NCBI GenBank assembly: GCA_963971405.1 | Contig: OZ020485.1 | Location: forward strand, 33,809,921-33,873,920 | Length of the DNA: 64,000 nt | DNA from: Psococerastis gibbosa | Lineage: Eukaryota; Arthropoda; Insecta; Psocodea; Psocidae | Reading direction: 5' to 3' | Shown here: piece by piece, positions 56,345-64,000 of the stretch | How the letters are laid out: every line of letters begins with the position of its first letter | How positions within the stretch are numbered: position 1 is the first letter of the stretch | The notes under the pieces: model-generated | The model's input: the letters and a program-made list of their open reading frames with translations, nothing else | What the model was told of the DNA's origin: nothing | The model's database searches: none | Translations under genes and position numbers: made by a program

Positions 56345-56697
56345 TGTTGAATCCATGAGAGCATAGCATGTTTCAAACTGCGGCAAACTTAGTAGTGTAC
56401 ACAGCGTTGGCAGGGGAGCATGGTGGGACATGATAACGCGCTGAGACTACACCAGCCAGTCTACGTGCTTGTCAAGTCTTGGTCACCTCCTGTGACTTTA
56501 CCAAGTTCCCCAAGTGGTTCGGAATCCACTATAATCAGGAGGTCCACCCTACTAGTCAACTCCCCCTTCCCACGAGGTGGAAGAATCTGCCCTTAAGGTG
56601 CCACAAACTAACAAACAGACTCACTCCCCGCGCCAGGCTGACAGGGTTGCTTAAAGCAGAAATGCTGAAAGCAGGCGTTGGAAACTAACAATTTCGG
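56345..56697 (+). repeat. Interspersed repeat R2, copy 2
   Basis: It is collinear with 31582-31952, sharing GTTGAATCCATGAGAGCATA, GCGTTGGCAGGGGAGCATGG, CCCCAAGTGGTTCGGAATCC and GGCTGACAGGGTTGCTTAAA, and ending GCGTTGGAAAC. The middle is shared with R1. Confidence 0.7.
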
Positions 56698-57385
56698 TTT
56701 TAAATTATGAAATCATAAAGCTTAAATTTGGAATGATACAAGTTACAGTACAATGGAACAGAAATCTCTATCTTCAATGAGTCATAAGTTAACCCCAAAA
56801 TTATGTGCCCTTTTAATAGAAAAATTAGGCCAACTACTCATACGTGTTTGAATAGGCGTGAACAATGTCGTAAGCTTAATATATGAGATGGTGCCCATAA
56901 GGAAACTCTCAGTATTTCTCATTTCCATTTAAACTGAACAAAGAAAACAGTTTCCAATTCCAAAATAACTTTTCCACTCTTTTACCTCCAAGAAAAAATG
57001 AATAACTGATTTGCATTTAATAAACGTTAAAGCGAAACAAAACACAAAAAGAGGCAAGTTTGAAGCATTTCATGGGACATTTGAGACTCCCATCTTCCTA
57101 AAATAAGAAGATGGGGAAAAACATGAGAAAAAGCTTTGCAAGAAGCACCTGCTTTAAGTGGAGGAAGCCTGGAGAAATTGTATATAAAGTCATGAATACA
57201 TTTGAATATGGTAACCTTTGTTTGGTGGGGCGCCTCAAATGGGGTCTTAGAGAATGGTGGAATAGCCATTTTGAAGTAAGATGCGCAAAATCGCGTGAAA
57301 TTAGATGACTTCAGTACAGATGGGCTTGCTATCGTACTTGGCACGACATTATGGAGATAGATGAACATGACCATAACCAGAGAGG
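56698..57385. other. Unassigned stretch next to R1
   Basis: The longest frame in the window (156 codons, minus, 57027-57497) starts inside R1 and crosses this stretch. The plus strand also has an open frame at 57111-57308 (WRKPGEIVYKVMNTFEYG). Neither is recognised. A repeat-encoded or broken coding remnant is possible. Confidence 0.3.
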
Positions 57386-58236
57386 CCGGCCGCCATACCA
57401 AGTTGAATCCAGCGGACCAGAGCAGGTTCAAAGCTGCAGATAACTTGGTCGTGTGCACAGTGACGGTAGGGAAACATGGTAAGACTTGTCCTGTCACCTC
57501 CGAACTAATCGTGTGACTTCACTGTGTTTCCCAAGTGGTTCGGAATCCACTATAGTCAGGAGGTCCACTGTCCCATGGGCTGGCACAGGAAAGTTGTAAC
57601 GGTTATTTTCCGTCACCGATCATTTCATTCCGACCTTAGGGGTCGAAACGCTGAATTAGATAATTCCTTTAAAATATTCCAAATTACATTTGCGGTTAGA
57701 AATCATGGCATGGAAATCTCGTTCCAAATTCCGAATCTTTCCAAAAATATCGTTAATTCCCTCCCCAAGAGGCGATAACCCGTCAAGTTCTACCGATAAG
57801 GAAATTTATGACAATTACTTCAAGCAGACTCCTTTAAGTTGTAAAGAAACTCCTTGGCTAAAACTAATAACAAATTTTGGCACGAACGCAGCCAGCGCCC
57901 TCTATGCAGAAAGTTATTGTCTTTGAAGGCGGTAAATTTGGCCGACATTATCATCCAGTTCTTGAACGGAGCAGGTCATAGCCTCCATTACACATTAAGT
58001 GATTTTCAAAATGTAACTGAGAGACCAGGACAGTGAGATATTGAAGAACCGACTGCCAATTCCTTTTTTTTTTTGTTAAGTGGTACAGACATTCTGATGG
58101 ATAGGGCGAAGAGAGGAAAGGGTAACATCTCTTCCCAAGTTTAACCTTACATCCACAGTCAAGTCGGGGTCGCTGTATGGGCCCAAATATGAGACCTATG
58201 TCGTTATTAACCCTACGAACACTACTACTACTAGAG
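57386..58236 (+). repeat. Interspersed repeat R1, longest copy
   Basis: It begins CCGGCCGCCATACCAAGTTG, contains TTGTGTTTCCCAAGTGG-type sequence and TCCACTATAGTCAGGAGGTC, and ends with TTATTAACCCTACGAACACT. Both ends match the 7.7-kb copy. The central part (about 57597-58157) is found only here, so it is either lost from the other copy or inserted here. Open frames of 78-84 codons in the centre show no recognised domain. Confidence 0.65.
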
Positions 58237-58639
58237 AGAGAGTATCAGTGGGCTTTGGGGCAAGGAGCCTCCCCCCTTACTCTACTCACATGTACATAGC
58301 ACTCTCGAAACGCACTAGGGTTTTATTTAGGGGAGACCGAAATGTAATTGCAAATCAAAAAGTAAGGCGACTCCACTTAAAAATGTTATATTACTGGTTA
58401 CAGGGCTGATCGAAAAGGTCTATAAATGGTCTTCAATGTCACACACGAAGACAACTCAATTCGCAGGTTCAGATAAAAAAAAACTAAATACCCAGTGGGT
58501 AATACCAAAGAGATGCAAGCAGCAATAAATAATTTAAAGCTTTTAAAGAAAAAATTCCACAAATGGGTCTCAACTAAAATACCCTCAGTTTAATACTTTA
58601 TTAATATTAAATTACTAAATAACTTGCCTTCCTTGAATT

Positions 58640-58970
58640 GATGCGGAAAAATTGATTTTTCGTTTTTTTCGGAGTGACCACCCCCCCCCCTTCCCACCCT
58701 TCTCAAATCGAGTTATCCCAATGAGGAAAACATGTATTGAGGTATGATTTTTTTGAACCTACACAAATTTCAAATTTCACCAAAATGCAAAAAATATTTT
58801 ACCCACAAATTGACGGACAGACCGACCAACAGACTGGAAAACCGACATTTCGTAAAAACCACTTTTTTATGTTCTGGGTCCTCAAAACATATAAGCCCAT
58901 TAAAATCTCGAAATCAAAAATTTCAACTATGACAATCCTATATACAGATATAGGAAAGCAAAAATTGCAA
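58640..58970 (+). mobile_element. CAGA-type dispersed repeat, diverged right-hand fragment
   Basis: TTTTTTTGAACCTACA, AATTTCACCAAAATGCAAAA, GACATTTCGTAAAAACCACT and TTAAAATCTCGAAATCAAAA follow the order of the right third of copies 1 and 2. The CAGA array is reduced to GACAGACC-like units. It is much older than the other two. Confidence 0.6.
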
Positions 58971-61900
58971 CTTAATTAAAGTTAAAAGAGAAGAACCATT
59001 ATACTGCGGTACATATAAAAATGTGTTGAACATTACGGTTATGAGTTGGTATTCGTGGAGGAAACCCGCTATTTAAGTTATCTATCGCTAAAACTTGGAA
59101 GCAAGGGAAGCAAGTTTTGGTCTGGGAAATTCCTTTTGTTTGGAGAAATGGAACTCGGGTTACACCGTAGTAATTAACTGTAAAATACGGTTATAGAGTC
59201 GGTATTGCAGTGTATGTCTGGGTCTCCCCTAGCTCTTGGCAACCCTCCCCGACAGATAGTTTTCCCAATGTTTTGCTAACTGGATTTAAGGCCTAGAATT
59301 TTCTTTTACTGAACAAGAATTACTAAGGGCCGTCATCATTCTATATAGTACTAATATCTAATTCTAATAATATATACGTACGTCCGAAACATGCCCCCCA
59401 AATTTTCCAAAATTGATTTGGTTACTGAAAAAGTTCAGAATAATGGTATCTAATCAAAAACAGTCTGCCGAAATTTTCAGGCGGTTTCGCTGCGATTTTA
59501 TGAGGCATAGCTACTCCCTCTTCTTTGTTCCCGCGACCTGACCTCACGATGTGAATCAAGTAATTAAAAAATCAACTATTTTGAGCCTAATATTATTTAA
59601 GTTTTTTCAGTCAAAATGATGCAGTATGCAGCACCAGTATTTAAAAACAAATCCCTCGGGGAGAAACATTTTTATGGGACATAGCTTAGTCTGTAAAATC
59701 TGAGTATTGCTGCTGTCCAAATTCGAACACCCCACAATTCCAGGTTTATTTCTTCAATAATTTGGGCATGATGTTTGAGTCCCCCTCCCCCTCCAAATAA
59801 AAGGCTGATTACGTCCGTGCCTATTATCATTCAATCCTGCAATTCTTTGTTTTTCCTTTTATTGGCAATTCAAAATAGCCTACTTTTATTTTTTCCAACT
59901 TAAATGAATTTTTTTGTGCGTTTACAACATAAATCTCAGATACTTCCTTGCCAACATATATAAAGACACTTCAGTGACCCATAGCACCCATATGAAAGTA
60001 GGTTATATCAGTAATAAAAAATTGAACACTAAGCAAAAACCAACAAAATTATTAATATAAATGTGATCTAATTTTTTAAAGTAATCTCGTGCAAAGAGGA
60101 GGGAGGAGGGCTCTCCCTCTTCATACGCCCATGGATGTCCCCTATGGTGGATTTATTTATTGCATGAATGAATGTGAAAACTGAGAAAAATTAAGTTTCT
60201 TATCTTACTTTATTAAATCGTCCCTCAAAAATGTTGGTGGAGAGAAACAAAACATAAAACTCCAGCATATAAGATTAGCAAATGTTTATCTGGAGACCAT
60301 GCGATGAATGGGGGGCCCTTGTTCTAGAACCCATATCAATACATTTCCCGCTGTTCGATCGGCTCTCGCGAGAGAAATAATAATACTAAAACTTATTTTC
60401 AATCTGATAAAAGGAAGAGAAAATATGAGTTCACTCCGAACGGGATCATATTTTGTAAAAAAGGAGAATTAAAGTAGAATTTAGTGCAAATGGAATGTGA
60501 AGTGAATGTCGGAGGCTGTTCCAGGGCACATAAAGCATACTGGAGGAGGGGGGGGGGCAGCACTGCAGTGCCCCAGCCAATACCCCCATTATCCTGGATT
60601 TATCCCCCTGCATACGGTGTCTGCAGCTCCCCAGGTTCCCCTCTTTGTCTGATCGTTGGCGATCTAGATATAGCCTAGCTAGAACTGAAGTTGTGCATCA
60701 CTTTAGCTGCGTCTCGTTTGAGAAAAGAAAGAGGAAGTTGCCCGACTTTCGACTGCACAGCAATAATGGATCTTATGAGGATGTGGAGCGTTGAAAATTC
60801 CACTCCAAAATATATATGTATATTTAAAAAAAATTAAATAAAATGAAATACTGTGCATTTTTATTTTGGGCGAGTTTAGCTCCCTAGGGTACTCTTTAAG
60901 CTAATCTAGTTTTAGTTAACATGCAGTATAAATATTTGAAGCAGCATATATATTTTCCTCCAAAACAAACAAAAGAAGAAAAAGAAAATAACACGTACTC
61001 AATCATTCGAATTGTGTTCATAAAACTGATAGCAGGGTCTCCTCCGGGCTCCGGGGGAAATGTTTCGAAAAAATAGGCCCAAAATAGTGGGGATTTACGT
61101 ATTTTTGTAGCCGTAAAGTTCATGTTTTATAATGATTTGTATATAGGTACTAACTTTTCGTTCTTTCGGCTGAAAAATGTTTTGGTTCCCCCTTGTGGTC
61201 ACTGGGCAATTTTCAATAGGGGGGGGGGGGTCAGGATGTCTTAGGAGCTCTAGAAGAAGGCACAGAATCGAGGGAGCTCCAGAATTGCCTGCAGGGAGTT
61301 GCTGCCAACCAATTGTTGAGATTATGACCTCAGAAGAAGAACAAGTTATGGTTAATCAAAAATTATTAAATTTTCTGTCGTAAACGAGAACTTAAAATGA
61401 GATAAAAATATTCTGTGCGACTAAAATAACAATTCAAAATCCAATTTAGCTTTATAAGCGACAATTGCGACCCAAAATGAAGTGCAGAGCAAGTTTCGAG
61501 AACGGGAATTCGTTATTAAAGGAATGTGGTGAAATGTAAATTCTGCTGTTTGTAATTGCATGAGTATTCTCCTATTCTCTGTGCTTACTTGCGCACAACT
61601 TTTTCATTAATCCTACCCTGCGTTTGTGGTCAAATTCAGCGGTGGCATGCATCCTGCAAAATTATACATGACCCTCGATTTCACTTTATTTATGACAAAT
61701 TAAGCAAGACCAATATTGAATAAAGATTATTCTAGTATAGATCTCCAATGCGTGAAATTGCAAGAATTCTCCTTTTAAGGGGTGGAAAAACATCCCTCTC
61801 TTCAACCATTATTATTATTGTTAGGACAATATTAAAAATGAAAATGGCGTCAATACAATGGAGATATAATGTACCTACTTACGTGTAGTTGGGTCTCTTA

Positions 61901-62324
61901 AACAGAGATAACAGTAAATCAGAAATCAAATTAAGCTGCTTGCCTTAGCAAAGTCGTTTAGGAAAGTCTTATCTCCCACCTGGAATTGGTAGCCTACGGC
62001 TGTGCTGCGCTCTGAACCCCTACTACCAAATCTCCATTTAACTCTTCTTTACTGCTCTTTCCTATTGGTTTCTGTAAACGTAGAAGTTTTATAATAACAG
62101 TTACAAACTCTATTTCATACTGATAGTTGCATAGTACATATAGATTGTAGTACAATAGCTACATATGGCATTATATACTAGTACTTTTCATATAGTGCTG
62201 AAAAAGTGAAAAACAGCTAGTAAGAATATAGTGAGATTATAGAGAACAGTGTCAGACCTAGAACTTGTTTCAGACCATGAACGGGTACAGGCGGGGCAGG
62301 GGTAGTTGCAAATTTGGTAAATCT
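58971..62324. other. Long stretch without a recognised gene
   Basis: TCCGGGCTCCGGGGGAAATG with AATAGGCCCAAAATAGTGGG near 61040-61100 belongs to the G/C-tract dimer family (inverted). A hAT-like terminus (complement of AGGCACGGACGTAATCAGCC) ends near 59822. G tracts lie near 60550 and 61220. The frame at 61177-61383 is not recognised. Confidence 0.4.
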
Positions 62325-62455
62325 TATTGTAAATTAATATTTATATTATTATATATTATATATATATTTATATATATATATATTATATATTTAATATTAA
62401 TTAATTAATTTATTATATATAATTATATATATATATATTATATAAGCATAGTTAT
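62325..62455. repeat. Very AT-rich low-complexity block
   Basis: Mixed TA, TTA and AATTAATTAA units with strong self-complementarity. Confidence 0.8.
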
Positions 62456-62711
62456 ATAAGTTAAGTTAATTAGCATATTATTGGACTTTGTCTGTTTGCA
62501 AATAAACGCTTATTTATTTATTTATTTAAGCTTAAGATTTAATCGATCCTATACATACGTTTTTTTTTTAATTTAGACCCCAAACTGCCCCCCCCCCCCC
62601 AAATGGGTTAGAACCGTCCCTGTTTCAGACGCGACACAAAATGAAAAATCTTCTATATTGGACCTGGAAAACCTTAGCTAAAAATGCCGCTGACATCTCA
62701 AACTATAGTAA

Positions 62712-62757
62712 TACCATGGAATATATACGTAACACCAGTGTTATATATTCAATGGTA
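62712..62757. repeat. Short imperfect hairpin
   Basis: TACCATGGAATATATACGTA and AACAC pair with GTGTTATATATTCAATGGTA around a two-base centre, with a small internal offset. Confidence 0.5.
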
Positions 62758-62867
62758 ATACTGTTCATGAAAGATTACCTTATATTGCACCTTTGAACTT
62801 TGATTTTTTTAAATAGATACAATTTTTGATACACGAGCAGATTTAGCAAACGTTTTATCAATTCTTC

Positions 62868-63045
62868 GTCTCTTCGATGGCTAGGCTTGCGCGGTAGCAC
62901 TTGTGCGAGCCTCTACAAGCCATGCGATCGGTGGCGTGTCGTGATTCAACACGGGTACTAACCTACAGAGGCGACTGAAGAGGTCAATCGGATACATGTA
63001 TTGCATTGTTTGCATGCGATTAACCTTCTATAAAAATAAAAATAT
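62868..63045 (+). mobile_element. SINE-like repeat, family B, copy 6
   Basis: TCTTCGATGGCTAGGCTTGC, AGCACTTGTGCGAGCCTCTA, TGCGATCGGTGGCGTGTCGT and GCGACTGAAGAGGTCAATCG match the other copies. The tail contains ATAAAAATAAAAATATAAAG. Confidence 0.7.
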
Positions 63046-64000
63046 AAAGTAATAAATTAATAATTAAGGGAAAACCAGTATAAATAAATAAATATATAGT
63101 ATTATTGCTGCGCTAGGGCATGAACGCCAAAGATTTTAAGTATCGCCACTTGGACAGAGTTAACAAAATTCCATTAGCAGTTGCGGCATATTTTAATCTT
63201 CAAGAGATATCTACTTGGCTTTCAGATACAAGCAAACCACAAGATGGCGGCATTAATAAATCAGTGAAGAAAAAGTAAGACATTATTCTTCACGGTCATA
63301 TCATGAATCTAAGTAGCAATTTATTGAAGAGACACAATTACCCCGTGCTGTTAGCCAGAAGGAACCCGCCTCATGCTCTACCTAATAAGCTAAGCATCCT
63401 CTCGAATTGATGGCATTTATGAACAGTAGAAAATCCATTCAAGCCGTAAGCTAAGTGTTAGATGCTGAGGAATTCAAGGGTACCTATTAATAACAGCGCT
63501 TAAGACTGCTGTAAACCACATTAGCCAGTAACCTAGACTAATTAAGTTGTCAAAATTTGAAACTGGTCGCCATATATAACAGCAAGTTGCTGTAGCACAC
63601 CGGCTTCCCTTGTCACGGCCTATATATAAATCTACCTGAGTGACGTCACAAGAAACCCTATAGATTTACCTTTAAGACCACCCCAAAAGCCAATGGAACC
63701 CTTCAAGGCTTCAACTCCATTGTACGATTTTTAATGTCAGTAATATGAGTATACTTAATCATTAGCATTTGGGATTTTTAATAACTATATTTTCGAATTG
63801 TTGAATGAACATTTCAGCTTAAAATTAATATACGGTACGTAATTTATGATACTTAACTGTTTTATGTAACTTTCCTTAGTACAGTGTATAGTACAATGTA
63901 CCAGATAAAATATCTGAAGAGGATAGTACACATCTCACCAATTTCTTTGAATATTATAACACTATCAATACTATTCACTTACAGGGTGAACGTCTACAAC
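63046..64000. other. Stretch without a recognised gene
   Basis: No coding frame or shared repeat seen to the end of the window. Confidence 0.4.

Noticed and set aside
57027-57497. 156-codon minus-strand frame, the longest in the window
   Set aside because: Its start lies within repeat R1, no domain is recognisable, and part of the opposite strand is also open. It was left as an unassigned stretch.
1-64000. CRISPR arrays, bacterial operons, ribosome binding sites, rho-independent terminators
   Set aside because: The sequence is eukaryotic in character, with SINEs, MITEs, microsatellites and no long reading frames. No regularly spaced repeat array was seen.

Overview
This window looks like gene-poor, AT-rich nuclear DNA from an animal, probably an arthropod. 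The evidence is the dense layering of tRNA-derived SINEs, short non-autonomous DNA transposons (MITEs) and simple repeats. It also includes an element of about 870 bp carrying a run of CAGA units, a repeat style that is common in arthropod genomes. A hemipteran source is only a guess. I see no long open reading frame, no recognisable conserved protein domain, no rRNA, no intact tRNA gene and no CRISPR array. Most reading frames of 60-100 codons fall in repeats or low-complexity DNA and lack coding features.

Layout. 0-5 kb: a complete tRNA-derived SINE with an 11-bp target duplication (111-366), a foldback MITE (1590-1969), a second tRNA-like SINE (minus strand, about 2215-2365), a foldback element with a hammerhead-like motif (about 3312-3596) and a long CAGA-bearing repeat (3761-4634). 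5-16 kb: SINE-like copies, an interspersed repeat (7625-7912) and a set of palindromic MITEs inserted into one another (8945-9359, 11149-11330, 15099-15413). 16-32 kb: mostly anonymous DNA with hAT-type MITEs (18145-18294, 25677-25995), a G/C-tract repeat family and a weak candidate exon (27763-27941). 32-36 kb: a dense cluster of a hAT MITE, a SINE-like copy, the second CAGA element, a SINE, a GC-rich island, another SINE-like copy and an unusual pair of interleaved inverted repeats. 36-49 kb: a hAT-like element split by a retroelement end, a nested MITE (38655-39024), a hAT MITE whose empty site can be read from a related repeat at 25.3 kb, and three copies of a foldback family, one carrying a SINE in one arm. 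49-64 kb: more hAT MITEs (51458-51732 with a perfect 8-bp duplication, 53477-53730), a TA-flanked MITE (54133-54434), a candidate first coding exon (53262-53343) and further copies of the interspersed repeat families.

The notable content is the structure of the mobile elements, not genes working together. The palindromic MITEs share arms and cores in different combinations and are nested in one another. Two SINE subfamilies share a tRNA-like head and a central block but carry different tails. Two unrelated-looking repeats carry a CTGANGA, stem, GAA arrangement resembling a hammerhead ribozyme core. These rest on reading by eye. No alignment, folding program or database search was run.
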